Position numbers and translations under genes: made by a program. Shown here piece by piece: positions 34,184 to 43,852 of a stretch of 64,000 bases of DNA (the first letter of the stretch is position 1; every line of letters begins with the position of its first letter). The notes beneath the pieces are model-generated. The model worked only from the letters and a program-made list of their open reading frames with translations. It was not told the DNA's origin and ran no database searches. The DNA is from Spirabiliibacterium mucosae (GTDB lineage Bacteria; Pseudomonadota; Gammaproteobacteria; Enterobacterales; Pasteurellaceae), in the NCBI RefSeq assembly GCF_014884965.1, contig NZ_JABTBO010000010.1, forward strand, positions 1-64,000, read 5' to 3'.

Positions 34184-34321
34184 GTCGGTCACCTTGTGGT
34201 TGAAATTGGCTTTATTCTAGCAAAGTTTGAGAAATTTTCAGTTAATTTCGTAGAATTCTTGTTGTATTTTTAATAATTCTGTTAAAATAATCGCCTTATT
34301 TTTTGGAGATGTTAAACCACA

Positions 34322-34978
34322 ATGAGCAAAATTTCAGCAGAGGCGCAGCGCGTTCAAGCCGCCCTGATAGCCAAAGGCATTGAAACCCCGATGAAAGCGT
34401 TGGATCTCTCCCTTGACCAACGGCGAGTTAAAATCGAACAACACATGAAAAGCGTGCTGGAGCTAATTGGCCTTGATTTGACCGATGACAGCATTGAGCA
34501 AACCCCAGCGCGGCTGGCGAAAATGTACCTCGATGAAATTTTCACTGGCATGGATTACGCCAACTTCCCGAAAATCACCACCATTCGCAACCGGATGCAG
34601 GTCAGTGAAATGGTGCTGGTCAACGATGTGACACTCACCAGCACCTGTGAGCACCATTTTGTCACCATTGACGGCAAAGTCTCGGTGGCGTATTACCCCA
34701 AAGAGTGGGTGATTGGGCTGTCGAAAATCAACCGCGTGGTGGCCTTTCTCGCTCAGCGCCCGCAAGTGCAAGAGCGTTTGACGGAGCAAATTCTCACCGC
34801 GTTGCAAACCATTTTGCAAACTGATGATGTTGCTGTTTATGTCAAAGCGACCCATTTTTGCGTGAAATGCCGTGGCATTAAAGACAGCAATAGTTACACT
34901 GTCACATCAGCCTTTGGCGGCGTATTCTTAAAAGACCGCGAAACCCGCAAAGAGTTTTTAAGCTTAATCGAGCGATAA
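34322..34978 (+). CDS. folE: GTP cyclohydrolase I
   Basis: FolE converts GTP to dihydroneopterin triphosphate, the first step of folate synthesis. The 218-residue protein carries [20 protein letters not shown] and [12 protein letters not shown], which supply the zinc-binding Cys, His and Cys, and the SKINRVV segment. It starts [19 protein letters not shown] like the H. influenzae enzyme. GGAG lies unusually far (about 13 bases) before the ATG. Confidence 0.97.
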   Translation: MSKISAEAQRVQAALIAKGIETPMKALDLSLDQRRVKIEQHMKSVLELIGLDLTDDSIEQTPARLAKMYLDEIFTGMDYANFPKITTIRNRMQVSEMVLVNDVTLTSTCEHHFVTIDGKVSVAYYPKEWVIGLSKINRVVAFLAQRPQVQERLTEQILTALQTILQTDDVAVYVKATHFCVKCRGIKDSNSYTVTSAFGGVFLKDRETRKEFLSLIER

Positions 34979-34982
34979 AAAA

Positions 34983-35002
34983 AGCAGTGCCAACGCACTG
35001 CT
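34983..35002 (+). terminator. folE terminator
   Basis: AGCAGTGC, CAAC loop and GCACTGCT form a perfect 8-bp stem followed by TTT, immediately after folE. Confidence 0.75.
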
Positions 35003-35010
35003 TTTGACTG

Positions 35011-35039
35011 ACCGCACTTTGCCTAAAGTGCGGTTTTTT
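35011..35039. terminator. Second, uptake-sequence terminator between folE and argS
   Basis: ACCGCACTTT, GCCT loop, AAAGTGCGGT and six T residues. It lies between the convergent folE and argS ends and may stop both. Confidence 0.75.
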
Positions 35040-35040
35040 A

Positions 35041-36768
35041 TTACATTTTATTGACCACTTCAATCCCGAGCAGCTCAAGGCCTTGCTTGAGGGTACGTTG
35101 CGCCAGCGCGGCGAGTTGCAAGCGGCTGGCTTTCACGGCCTCATCTTCGCTGCTTAAAATCGGGCATTGTTCGTAGAATTGCGAGAAGATGCCCGCTAAT
35201 TCATACAAATAGCCACACAGCACGTGCGGTGTGCCATCGCGCGCCACCACAGCCACGGCCTCTTCAAACTGCAGCAGTTTCAACAGCAGTGCGCGCTCTT
35301 TGTCTTCGTTGATGTGAATCTCACCTTGCACTTGCTCAGGGTTGATGCCACTTTTCGCGAAAATGGAGTGAATGCGGGTGTAGGCGTATTGCATGTAAGG
35401 CGCGGTGTTGCCCTCAAACGAGAGCATATTATCCCAGTCAAACACATAATCGGTGGTGCGATTTTTGGAGAGATCGGCATATTTCACCGCGCCAATCGCC
35501 ACGGCGTTGATCACATCGTCAAGCTCAGCTGTAGAAAGTGCGGTACTTTTTTCACGAATGAGTTTGCCCGCGCGTTCGACGGCCTCATCAAGCAAATCGT
35601 TGAGCTTGACCGTTTCGCCCGAGCGGGTTTTGAACGGCTTGTTGTCTTTGCCGAGCATCATGCCAAAGTTGATGTGCTCAAGTTGCATCTCATCGGGCAC
35701 GTAGCCGGCTTTGCGCACAATGGTCCAGGCTTGTTGCAAATGCTGGCTTTGGCGGGTGTCGGTGAAATAGAGCGCGCGGTTGGCGTGCAGTGTTTCCCAG
35801 CGGTATTTAGCCGCCGCGATGTCAGTGGTGGTGTAAAGAAAGCCGCCGTCACGCTTTTGGATAATCACGCCCATCGCTTCGCCGTCTTTGTTTTTAAACT
35901 CGTTTAAAAACACCACCACGGCGCCTTGGTCTTCCACCGCGATGCCTTTGGCTTTTAAATCAGCCACAATGCCTGGCAGCATCGGGTTGTAGAGGCTCTC
36001 GCCCATGATGTTGTCGTTGCTTAACGTGACGTTGAGGCGATCATACGTGCGCTGGTTTTGCTCCATGGTGATGTCCACCAGCTTACGCCACATCGCCAAG
36101 CAGTAGCTGTCGCCACCTTGCAGTTTCACCACGTATTGACGTGCTTTTTCGGCAAAGGCCTCATCACTGTCGTAATGGGCTTTGGCGGCGCGATAAAAGG
36201 CCTCCAAGTCACTCAGCGCGAGGTCGTCGGCGTTTTCTTTTTGCATTTTTTCAAGATAGGCGATCAGCATGCCAAATTGGGTGCCCCAGTCGCCCACGTG
36301 GTTGGCGCGAATCACATTGTGGCCTAAAAATTCCAACACACGCACCACCGCATCGCCAATGATGGTAGAACGCAAGTGCCCCACGTGCATTTGTTTCGCC
36401 ACATTCGGCGCAGAATAGTCCGCCACAATGGTTTGCGCAGGCGCAACGGGGCTGACTAATTTCTTTTGTGAAAGCAGCGCGTGCCCTTGTGCGGCAAGCC
36501 AAGTGCGGTTAAGCGTGATGTTAATAAAGCCAGGGCCTGCGATTTCTAATTTTTCAATCATCTCGCCGCCATCAAGCGCATCAACCACACGTTGTGCCAG
36601 CTCACGCGGTGGCATGCCGAGCTTTTTCGCCGCCGCCATCACACCGTTGGCTTGGTAATCACCAAATTGCGGCTTTGCTGATTGCCGCACCAAGGCATCA
36701 CAGCCGTGCGCGCCGACGCTATCCAGCGCTTGGGTGATGTTGTGCGACAAAATTGTTTGAATGTTCAC
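35041..36768 (-). CDS. argS: Arginine--tRNA ligase
   Basis: ArgRS charges tRNA-Arg. The 575-residue class I enzyme has the N-terminal Add-1 domain, the HIGH-type motif [35 protein letters not shown], a KTRSG-type loop in place of KMSKS, and the all-helical anticodon domain ending [10 protein letters not shown]. The length equals that of E. coli (577). It is divergent from yecM. Confidence 0.97.
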   Translation of the reverse strand: MNIQTILSHNITQALDSVGAHGCDALVRQSAKPQFGDYQANGVMAAAKKLGMPPRELAQRVVDALDGGEMIEKLEIAGPGFINITLNRTWLAAQGHALLSQKKLVSPVAPAQTIVADYSAPNVAKQMHVGHLRSTIIGDAVVRVLEFLGHNVIRANHVGDWGTQFGMLIAYLEKMQKENADDLALSDLEAFYRAAKAHYDSDEAFAEKARQYVVKLQGGDSYCLAMWRKLVDITMEQNQRTYDRLNVTLSNDNIMGESLYNPMLPGIVADLKAKGIAVEDQGAVVVFLNEFKNKDGEAMGVIIQKRDGGFLYTTTDIAAAKYRWETLHANRALYFTDTRQSQHLQQAWTIVRKAGYVPDEMQLEHINFGMMLGKDNKPFKTRSGETVKLNDLLDEAVERAGKLIREKSTALSTAELDDVINAVAIGAVKYADLSKNRTTDYVFDWDNMLSFEGNTAPYMQYAYTRIHSIFAKSGINPEQVQGEIHINEDKERALLLKLLQFEEAVAVVARDGTPHVLCGYLYELAGIFSQFYEQCPILSSEDEAVKASRLQLAALAQRTLKQGLELLGIEVVNKM

Positions 36769-36851
36769 GAATTGTCCTTGTTGTAAGCATTATCAAATAA
36801 ATTTCGATATAATACCTTGATATCGCGTTTGAGAAAAGAGAGATTAATAAA

Positions 36852-37442
36852 ATGACACAACCGCACTTTTTGCAAGCCCAATTGCCCACGCTGGCAGAGC
36901 AGTTGGCGGGCTTTGAGCAGCAGATTTCAGCCCTTGCGCAGGAAATTGGGCTGACCTTGAGTAATTATGAGATTGACCATATCGCGCTGCGCGTCAACAC
37001 CCCTGAGCGTGGTCAGGCGTGGCTGGCGGTGTTGCAAGACAATGGCGAGGTGATTTCCAGTAACATCATCAACGGCCGGCCGATTTATCTCATCAAATTA
37101 CGCGAGCCTTTACATTTGTTTGCACAATCCATTGCCGTTGTGGAGCTGCCGATGCCGAAAAAGCCTTACCCAATTGAAGGCTGGGAGCACATTGAAGTGG
37201 TGTTGCCCACCCGCGCTGGGGAAACGCCAAGCCAGTGGTGTGCGCGTGTGATCGAACAGTTTGATCTTAAGGCGAAAACCGCACTTTGCCTGAAAATCGA
37301 CGCACCCAAAGGCGCAGGTGAAGGGCTAGATAACACCACGATTGCAATTACAAAACTTGACAATAGTAAAAATAAATGTTGTATTAAGCTCCACTCACAC
37401 TCTATAATTGAGGTGATTGACTCAGAATCCGAGTTTAGTTAA
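36852..37442 (+). CDS. yecM: YecM-family (VOC-fold) protein
   Basis: The 196-residue protein has NYEIDHIALRVNTPERGQAW, INGRPIYLIKL and GWEHIEVVLPTR, the conserved blocks of YecM, a vicinal-oxygen-chelate fold protein with putative metal-binding histidines and unknown function. Its position beside argS is the same as in E. coli. The C-terminal part overlaps the promoter region of slyB but stops 13 bases before its start. Confidence 0.88.
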   Translation: MTQPHFLQAQLPTLAEQLAGFEQQISALAQEIGLTLSNYEIDHIALRVNTPERGQAWLAVLQDNGEVISSNIINGRPIYLIKLREPLHLFAQSIAVVELPMPKKPYPIEGWEHIEVVLPTRAGETPSQWCARVIEQFDLKAKTALCLKIDAPKGAGEGLDNTTIAITKLDNSKNKCCIKLHSHSIIEVIDSESEFS

Positions 37443-37455
37443 TAAGGAAAACACA

Positions 37456-37917
37456 ATGAAAAAATCAGTTTTAGTCGCTTCTTTGTTTATCGGCCTGGCC
37501 ACCGTTGGCTGCGCGAATAAAGATATCTATCGTGGTGATGTTTACACCGGCGATCAAACCAAAGAAGCTCGCTCAATCAGCTACGGTACAATTGTGTCGA
37601 CCAAGCCTGTGACCATTCAAGCCCCTAACGAAGGCGTGATTGGCACCGTTGGTGGCGGCGCATTGGGTGGCATTTTGGGCTCAGGCGTGGGCGGCGGCAC
37701 AGGTAATGCCATTGCCACCGCAGTGGGCGCGATTGCCGGTGCCGTGATCGGCAACACCGTTGAGCAAAAAGCCAGCCAAGCCAATGGCGTGCAAATGGTG
37801 ATCAAAAAAGACGACGGCAAAGAAATTGTGGTGGTGCAAAAAGCTGATGCGCGCTTAGTGCCTGGTGCTCGCGTGCAAATCATCGGTGGCTCATCACTCA
37901 ACGTGATGCCGCTGTAA
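37456..37917 (+). CDS. slyB: SlyB/Pcp-type outer-membrane lipoprotein
   Basis: The 153-residue product has a lipoprotein signal ending VGC (MKKSVLVASLFIGLATVGC), then a glycine-zipper segment rich in GGGALGGILGSGVGGG and AIAGAVIGNTVEQ, and a C-terminal domain with GVQMVIKKDDGKEIVVVQ and GARVQIIGG. This is the layout of SlyB and the H. influenzae PCP lipoprotein, which insert in the outer membrane and help stabilise it. AAGGA precedes the ATG at 37456. Confidence 0.92.
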   Translation: MKKSVLVASLFIGLATVGCANKDIYRGDVYTGDQTKEARSISYGTIVSTKPVTIQAPNEGVIGTVGGGALGGILGSGVGGGTGNAIATAVGAIAGAVIGNTVEQKASQANGVQMVIKKDDGKEIVVVQKADARLVPGARVQIIGGSSLNVMPL

Positions 37918-37931
37918 GTTTTATCTCACAG

Positions 37932-37970
37932 AAAAAGTGCGGTTAGCTTGTGGCTCAACCGCACTTTTTT
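37932..37970. terminator. Bidirectional terminator between slyB and dedA
   Basis: AAAAAGTGCGGTT and AACCGCACTTTTTT flank a 12-base loop. Both strands have a T-run after the stem. Confidence 0.85.
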
Positions 37971-37986
37971 CTCTCTTTCTTATTAA

Positions 37987-38601
37987 TTATTCTTCTTGTT
38001 CAGCTTTGGCTTGGCGTTTACGTTTGAAGTAGGTAAAGGCCACAAACACCACGATAATGCCGAGAATGGCATAAATCCCCATTTGGCCGTGGCGCATTTG
38101 CGCTTTGATCCAATCGAGATTTTCAGCCCCGTGATGGCCGAGATAAACCCAAATTGGTACCGAGATAATCGCAGCACAAAAATCAATCAAAATAAAGCGC
38201 AAAATCCCAACGCGGCGAGTGACGCCAGAGATGATGTAAACTGGGGTGCGCAGGCCAGGCAAAAAGCGCGCGATAAACAGCAAACGGTTGCCGTAGCGGT
38301 CGAATTTGCTTTTCACCATTTGCAGGCGTTTGAAGGTGATGAAGCGCTTGATTAAGCGAAAGCGCAGGATTTTCACGCCATAAAAGCGCCCGAGCAGATA
38401 CATCAGCAAATCCCCAAGCAGCACGCCGAGCATCCCCACGGCCACCATCCAGTGCGGGTTGGCATACCCCAGGCCTGAGATGATGCCGCCTGAGACTAAC
38501 GTGATATCTTCAGGAATGGGCACACCCAGCCCACAGAGCATTAACACAGCGAAGACAGCGGCATAGCCATAGTTAGTAAAAAAATCGATAAAAAATTGCA
38601 C
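37987..38601 (-). CDS. DedA-family membrane protein
   Basis: DedA proteins are inner-membrane proteins implicated in lipid-carrier recycling and proton-motive-force maintenance. The 204-residue product has the acidic motif GVPIPEDITLVSGG, a GLLGD-like VLLGDLLMYLLGR, and FIARFLPGLRTPVYIISG with the conserved arginines. The GTG at 38601 is chosen: AGG lies six bases upstream and the resulting start, QFFIDFFTNYGY, matches H. influenzae relatives. The tail (KRKRQAKAEQEE) is charged and cytoplasmic. Confidence 0.9.
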   Translation of the reverse strand: MQFFIDFFTNYGYAAVFAVLMLCGLGVPIPEDITLVSGGIISGLGYANPHWMVAVGMLGVLLGDLLMYLLGRFYGVKILRFRLIKRFITFKRLQMVKSKFDRYGNRLLFIARFLPGLRTPVYIISGVTRRVGILRFILIDFCAAIISVPIWVYLGHHGAENLDWIKAQMRHGQMGIYAILGIIVVFVAFTYFKRKRQAKAEQEE

Positions 38602-38771
38602 GGGTAACCTAATTTTTCTAAAATGGACGCCATTTAGCGTGAAAATCAATGGACTTATTGTGCCTTTTTTTAACGCTAATTACCATAGCCTGAGGGCGAA
38701 TATTGCAACGAAAAACGCACAAGGTGCAAATCTAGTTGCCAAGCGCGCGCTTATTGGGTAGAATATGCGCC

Positions 38772-38824
38772 CTTGAGCAACCGCTCAAGCCAACAACGTT
38801 GAGTTGTAGGGTCGCCTACAGCTT
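38772..38824 (+). promoter_or_regulatory. Structured 5' leader of rplY
   Basis: Two hairpins precede rplY. CTTGAGC/GCTCAAG has an AACC loop (38772-38789). GAGTTGTAGG/CCTACAGCTT has a GTCG loop (38801-38824). rplY translation is autoregulated by L25 in enterobacteria through leader structure, so these are likely the L25-responsive element, though I cannot confirm a 5S-rRNA-like mimic. Confidence 0.55.
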
Positions 38825-38850
38825 GAACATTAACAAATAGAGAGAAAACT

Positions 38851-39135
38851 ATGTTTAAATTTGATGCACAAGTTCGTGAAGCGCAAGGTACGGGTGCGAG
38901 CCGCCGTCAGCGTTTACAAGGTCAATTGCCTGCTATCGTTTATGGCGGCAGTGAAGCGCCAGTTGCTATCGTGTTAGACCACGATAAAGTGAACAACGCG
39001 CAAGCCGATGAAAAATTCTACAGCGAAAACATCACTTTAGTGATCGACGGCAAAGATGTTGTGGTGAAAATCCAAGCGATGCAACGCCACCCATTCAAAC
39101 CAAAATTGCTTCATTTAGATTTCAAACGCGTTTAA
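38851..39135 (+). CDS. rplY: 50S ribosomal protein L25
   Basis: L25 binds 5S rRNA in the large subunit. The 94-residue short form (no CTC extension) reads [40 protein letters not shown] and ends [15 protein letters not shown], nearly the standard gammaproteobacterial protein. Preceded by GAGAGA and by the leader hairpins; followed by a strong terminator. Confidence 0.98.
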   Translation: MFKFDAQVREAQGTGASRRQRLQGQLPAIVYGGSEAPVAIVLDHDKVNNAQADEKFYSENITLVIDGKDVVVKIQAMQRHPFKPKLLHLDFKRV

Positions 39136-39147
39136 TCATTAAACGCC

Positions 39148-39186
39148 AAAAACACCAGCAATCGTCGATTGTTTGGTGTTTTTTTT
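39148..39186 (+). terminator. rplY terminator
   Basis: AAACACCA (39150-39157) and TGGTGTTT (39174-39181) with an inner CAATCG/CGATTG pairing, then a T-run. Confidence 0.85.
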
Positions 39187-39210
39187 CATCTCAAAATAGG
39201 GGAGGCGAGA

Positions 39211-39996
39211 GTGAAAATTGCACTGGGTGTGGAGTACAACGGCGCCAATTATTTCGGCTGGCAGCGCCAAGAGCGCGTTGACAGCGTGCAGCAACGCTTA
39301 GAAACGGCGTTATCGAAAGTGGCGGACGCCGACATTCACCTCTTTTGCGCAGGCCGCACCGACTCTGGCGTGCACGCCACCGGCCAAGTGGTGCACTTCA
39401 ACGCGCCGTGCGTGCGCGCGCTCAAAGCGTGGTATCTCGGCGTGAACGCCAACCTCCCAGATGATATCAAAGTGCGGTGGGCCAAAGAGGTGGATGACGA
39501 TTTTCACGCACGTTTTAGTGCCACTGCGCGGCGCTATCGCTATGTTATTTACAACCACCCGCTGCGCCCAGCGATTTTAGCCGATGGCTTGACCCATTAT
39601 CACCTGCCACTTGATCACGAAAAAATGCACCAAGCCGGCCAGTTGCTGCTCGGCGAGCGGGATTTCAGCTCCTTTCGCGCCGCGCAGTGCCAATCCCACA
39701 CGCCATGGCGCAATGTTCACCATTTGAATGTGTTTCGCGTGGGCGAATATGTGATTGTGGATATTCAAGCCAATGCGTTTGTTCACCACATGGTGCGAAA
39801 TATTGTCGGCAGCCTGCTGGAGGTGGGCAACGGCAACCAGCGCGTGGAATGGCTTGGTGAGCTGCAAGCGCAATGCGACCGCACTTTAGCCCCCGCCACC
39901 GCCAAACCCAACGGCTTATATTTGGTTTCGGTGAGTTATCCCGCACAGTTTGGATTACCGAAAACCGCACTTGGCCCGCTTTTTTTGCCTGATTAA
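39211..39996 (+). CDS. truA: tRNA pseudouridine(38-40) synthase
   Basis: TruA isomerises uridines 38-40 in the anticodon arm. The 261-residue protein has [12 protein letters not shown], the catalytic-aspartate motif [19 protein letters not shown] near residue 55, and [18 protein letters not shown]. It begins at GTG 39211 with GGGGAGG five bases upstream; longer in-frame starts lie in the rplY terminator and are rejected. truA precedes accD as in E. coli. Confidence 0.95.
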   Translation: MKIALGVEYNGANYFGWQRQERVDSVQQRLETALSKVADADIHLFCAGRTDSGVHATGQVVHFNAPCVRALKAWYLGVNANLPDDIKVRWAKEVDDDFHARFSATARRYRYVIYNHPLRPAILADGLTHYHLPLDHEKMHQAGQLLLGERDFSSFRAAQCQSHTPWRNVHHLNVFRVGEYVIVDIQANAFVHHMVRNIVGSLLEVGNGNQRVEWLGELQAQCDRTLAPATAKPNGLYLVSVSYPAQFGLPKTALGPLFLPD

Positions 39997-40085
39997 AAAT
40001 TGTGATAAAACGGTTCAAAAGCGGGCGTAAATATGGTGTAATGAGCTAATTCATTAGCCTAAAAATAACGAATTAAGGTAGACCC

Positions 40086-41016
40086 ATGAGTTGGATTGAA
40101 CGAATTTTTAACAAAGGCTCGGTGAGCAGCAATAACCAAAAAGCCAACGTGCCGGAGGGCATTTGGACCAAATGTACTGGCTGCGACCAAGTGCTTTATC
40201 GCGATGAAGTGGTGCGCAACCTCGAGGTGTGCCCAAAGTGCGGTCATCATATGCGTATCGACCCACGTGTGCGGTTGGAAAAACTGCTCGACGAAGGCTC
40301 AATTGAAGAAATCGGCGCCGAAGTTGAACCAGAAGATATCTTAAAATTCAAAGACTTGAAAAAATACAAAGACCGCCTCAGCGCCGCGCAAAAACAAACC
40401 GGTGAAAAAGACGCGTTAATTGTGATGAAAGGCACCATTTATGGCATGCCGGTTGTGGCAGCGGCCTTCAATTTTAACTTTATGGGCGGCTCAATGGGCA
40501 GCGTGGTGGGCGGCAAGTTTGTCAAAGCGGCGCAAACCGCACTCGATGAACGCTGCCCGCTGATCTGTTTTTCTGCCAGTGGTGGCGCGCGGATGCAAGA
40601 GGCGCTCTTTTCTTTGATGCAAATGGCCAAAACCAGCGCAATTTTAGCCAAACTCAAAGAAGAGGGCATTGCCTATATCTCCGTGCTGACCGACCCAACC
40701 ATGGGGGGGCGTTTCAGCCAGCTTCGCAATGCTCGGTGATATCAACATTGCCGAGCCAAAAGCATTGATCGGCTTTGCCGGCCCCCGCGTGATTGAGCAA
40801 ACCGTGCGTGAAAAATTGCCTGAAGGCTTCCAACGCAGTGAATTTTTGCTGGAAAAAGGCGCGATTGATATGATTGTCAACCGCAAAGAAATGCGCGACA
40901 AACTCGCGAGCATTTTAGCCAAACTCAGCGGCAAGCCGTCGCCATTTGAGCCCGCGGAGAGCGTGATTATCCCACCGGTGCAAGAGCCTATTTTAACCGA
41001 GGGCGAGAGCGCCTGA
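40086..41016 (+). CDS. accD: Acetyl-CoA carboxylase carboxyltransferase subunit beta (single-base frameshift)
   Basis: AccD with AccA transfers carboxyl from biotin to acetyl-CoA for fatty acid synthesis. The zinc ribbon ([24 protein letters not shown]) and the carboxyltransferase core ([34 protein letters not shown]) are intact up to LTDPTMGG. There seven Gs (40703-40709) throw the frame; with six the chain continues [16 protein letters not shown] and then [18 protein letters not shown]. The gene is essential, so an extra G in the data is the likely reason. One uptake sequence encodes part of the zinc finger. Confidence 0.93.
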
Positions 41017-42326
41017 TGACAACGCCACAACTGACAGCCACATCGCCCCTTGCGATGTGGCTTTCCTATATTGAACACAGCCACAGCAAAGCCATCGACA
41101 TGGGCCTTGCGCGCGTGCAAGCGGTGGCGCAAGAGCTTGATTTGCTCAGCCCTGCGCCTTATGTGATCACCGTTGGCGGCACCAATGGCAAAGGCACCAC
41201 CTGCCGCTTGCTTGAGCTGATTTTGCTCAACGCGGGGCTGCGCGTGGGCGTGTTTAGCTCACCGCACTTGATTGATTACAACGAGCGCGTGCGCATCAAC
41301 AACGCCACCTTGCCCGATGTGTGCCACAGCGAGGCTTTTGCCTTTATCGACAGCCACAAGTCCCACTCGTTGAGCTATTTTGAATTCAGCACCCTTGGTG
41401 CGTTGTATCTGTTCAAACAAGCGCAACTCGATGTGGTGATTTTGGAAGTGGGCTTAGGCGGGCGCTTGGATGCAACCAATATTATTGATGCCGACATCTG
41501 CGCCATCACCTCGATTGACATTGACCACGTGGATTACCTCGGCGACACCCGTGAGCAAATCGCCTTTGAAAAGGCAGGCATCATGCGCGCACACAAAAGT
41601 GCGGTGATAGGCGAGCGTGATATTCCGCACACCTTAACCGATTATGCAACCACGTTACCCTGTCACGTTTTGCGCAACGGCATTGAGTGGCACTATCAAC
41701 TTCACGACAATTCATGGGCCTTTGCCGGGCAAAAAGTGCGGTTGGAGGATTTGCCGCTGCCGGCCATGCCAGTGCAAAATGCCGCCACGGCGTTGGCGGT
41801 GTGTGAGCAGCTGCCGTGGGCGATTTCTCGCGAGATGATAACCCGAGCCTTACGCGAGATGACACTTACAGGGCGCTTTCAACGCCTCAACGCCGCTCAG
41901 CGCAGCGCGCTGTTTGCCGCGCTGGGTGACAGTGCTTGTGAGCAGATTTATCTCGATGTGGGCCACAACCCGCACGCGGCGCGTTATTTGGCGCAAAAAG
42001 TGCGGTCGCTGAAGGCCGACGACGTGCGCGTGTTGGGCGTGTTCGGTATGTTGCAAGACAAAGATGCCACCCAGGTTGCTAAGCCACTAAGTGATGTGAT
42101 CGACCACTGGTTTTGCTGCACGCTGGAAGGCGCACGCGGGCAAAGTGCGGTTGCCCTGCGAGGGAAAATTGCCCCCGAGCTGGCCGATGTAGACATAACA
42201 TGCTTTGACGATGTGCAGGCGGGCACCAAAGCTGCGTTGCGCCAAGCGCGCGGGCAAGATATTGTGCTGATTTTTGGCTCCTTTCACACGGTGGGGGAAA
42301 TTGTGACACTTTTTGCACAAAATTGA
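41016..42326 (+). CDS. folC: Bifunctional dihydrofolate/folylpolyglutamate synthase
   Basis: FolC adds glutamate to dihydropteroate and to folates. The 436-residue Mur-ligase-family protein has the ATP loop VITVGGTNGKGTTCRLLE near residue 50, FSSPHLIDYNERVRIN, FEFSTLGALYLF, and the central Mur motif VGLGGRLDATNIIDAD, plus LDVGHNPHAARYLA in the C-terminal domain. Its ATG shares a base with the accD stop (TGATG), the conserved accD-folC coupling. Confidence 0.96.
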   Translation: MTTPQLTATSPLAMWLSYIEHSHSKAIDMGLARVQAVAQELDLLSPAPYVITVGGTNGKGTTCRLLELILLNAGLRVGVFSSPHLIDYNERVRINNATLPDVCHSEAFAFIDSHKSHSLSYFEFSTLGALYLFKQAQLDVVILEVGLGGRLDATNIIDADICAITSIDIDHVDYLGDTREQIAFEKAGIMRAHKSAVIGERDIPHTLTDYATTLPCHVLRNGIEWHYQLHDNSWAFAGQKVRLEDLPLPAMPVQNAATALAVCEQLPWAISREMITRALREMTLTGRFQRLNAAQRSALFAALGDSACEQIYLDVGHNPHAARYLAQKVRSLKADDVRVLGVFGMLQDKDATQVAKPLSDVIDHWFCCTLEGARGQSAVALRGKIAPELADVDITCFDDVQAGTKAALRQARGQDIVLIFGSFHTVGEIVTLFAQN

Positions 42327-42397
42327 GATAAATCTGTCGCGAAAAAGCACAAAAAAGGGTAGGATAGTGCTATGAAATGTAGGGCAATTAAGGCGAT

Positions 42398-42949
42398 ATG
42401 AACGGATTTTTTTATTGGGAATACAGCCACGTGGCACAGTGTTTGATGCTTTGCTCGCAAGACACTGGGCGACGCATTCGCACCTCCCTTGAAAAATCGA
42501 TGTTAACCCAATCAGCCCTGAGCGTCAGCGACTGCGATATGGAGGATTTCCTCTTTTTCAACGTGGTGGTTGACGCCCTCAAACATCACCCCGCCGAGGA
42601 TGCCACGCGCGAGTTTTTAGCCTATTCCGCCGTGGCAGTGCGGCAATTTTTGCTGCCGATTCAGCCAAAAAGCTGGTTTTTCACCCCCCTCAACGGCATT
42701 GAAATTTGCGATGAAGCCGAGCCGAAATTGGTGCAAGCGCAAATCAAAGACAGCGGCGAGTGGGTCAATTTGCTGCTGGTGCAAATCGGTGGTAATGTGG
42801 CCGACTGCTTGCTGCTTGACCGCACTTTGGTCTTACCAGGGCTGAACTTAACCTTTGCCCAGCCTTTGCGCCTTTTTGCCAACCGCTTGCGCGCCATGCC
42901 GATAGCCGTGGCTGAAGAACACGCGCCGCTGGCCCAACAACGAGCGTGA
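42398..42949 (+). CDS. zapC: Probable cell-division protein ZapC (divergent)
   Basis: ZapC binds and bundles FtsZ at the Z-ring. The 183-residue product is a recognisable but distant match: an N-terminal WEYSHVAQCLMLCSQDTGRR corresponds to the WYYDEEHDRMMLDL region, QPKSWFF to MPKSWHF, and WVNLLLVQIGGNVADCLLLD to VNLLVVESGENAALCLLAQ in E. coli ZapC; FANRLRAM matches MNDRLKP. The assignment rests on this remembered alignment. AAGGCG lies just before the ATG. It ends one base before rnmA. Confidence 0.7.
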   Translation: MNGFFYWEYSHVAQCLMLCSQDTGRRIRTSLEKSMLTQSALSVSDCDMEDFLFFNVVVDALKHHPAEDATREFLAYSAVAVRQFLLPIQPKSWFFTPLNGIEICDEAEPKLVQAQIKDSGEWVNLLLVQIGGNVADCLLLDRTLVLPGLNLTFAQPLRLFANRLRAMPIAVAEEHAPLAQQRA

Positions 42950-42950
42950 T

Positions 42951-43781
42951 ATGACCGCGCAACACACCTTTGACCTCCACTGCCACAGCAACGCCTCCGA
43001 CGGCGTGCTCAGCCCCGCCGATGTGGTTGCGCGTGCTGCCGAGCAAGGCGTGCAAACGCTGGCGTTGTGTGATCACGACACCACCGCGGGCCTTGATGCC
43101 GCGCGAAAAGCGGCAGCGGCGCACAACATCACGCTGATCACCGGCGTTGAAATTTCAACACTGTGGCAAAATCGCGGCATTCACATTGTTGGTCTCAATT
43201 TTGACGACACGCGTCCGGCCATGACCGCACTTTTGCGCGAGCAAGCACGGCTGCGTGAAGCGCGCGCGATTGAAATTGGTGAAAAATTAGCAAAGTGCGG
43301 TTTGCCTGATGCCTATCAAGGCGCGAAACAACTCGCCGGCGGCGAGGTCACACGCGCTCATTACGCACGCTTGTTGGTGCAAGCTGGCAAAGTGAAAAAC
43401 GAAACCCAAGCCTTTAAGCGCTATCTTGGCCAAGGCAAATCGGCCCATGTCAGCGCCAATTGGTGTGCAATGGCCCAAGCCGTTGAGGTGATTCATCAAG
43501 CCGGTGGCTTGGCGGTGTGCGCCCACCCATTGCGCTACCCACTTACGCGCAAATGGCTTTTGCGCCTGCTCAATGATTTCAAGGCCGCAGGAGGCGATGG
43601 CGTGGAAGTGGCACACACTGGGCAGTCACCTGACCAACGCCACAATCTTGGCGCGATTGTGCAAGAGATAGGGCTGCTGGCCTCGGCGGGGTCGGACTTT
43701 CACTTCCCGTGCGGTTGGGTGGAATTGGGCAAAAACTTGTGGCTGCCTGAAGGTGTCACCCCAATTTGGACGCGATTTTAA
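42951..43781 (+). CDS. rnmA: RNase AM / 5'-3' exoribonuclease (PHP domain)
   Basis: RNase AM (formerly YciV/TrpH) trims 5' ends of 5S, 16S and 23S rRNA precursors and degrades short RNAs and pAp. The 276-residue protein carries the PHP metal motifs DLHCHSNASDGVLSP (residues 8-22), LALCDHDTTAG, the glutamate of GVEIST, CAHPLRYPLTRKW and the C-terminal ASAGSDFHFP. It directly follows zapC and precedes yciO, as in the E. coli rnmA-yciO-rluB cluster. Confidence 0.92.
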   Translation: MTAQHTFDLHCHSNASDGVLSPADVVARAAEQGVQTLALCDHDTTAGLDAARKAAAAHNITLITGVEISTLWQNRGIHIVGLNFDDTRPAMTALLREQARLREARAIEIGEKLAKCGLPDAYQGAKQLAGGEVTRAHYARLLVQAGKVKNETQAFKRYLGQGKSAHVSANWCAMAQAVEVIHQAGGLAVCAHPLRYPLTRKWLLRLLNDFKAAGGDGVEVAHTGQSPDQRHNLGAIVQEIGLLASAGSDFHFPCGWVELGKNLWLPEGVTPIWTRF

Positions 43782-43852
43782 CGCACTTTTTACTAAATAA
43801 ATCCCGCACTTTCGTGTATAATTGCGCCATTTGATGCCAATTGGGTAAAACG

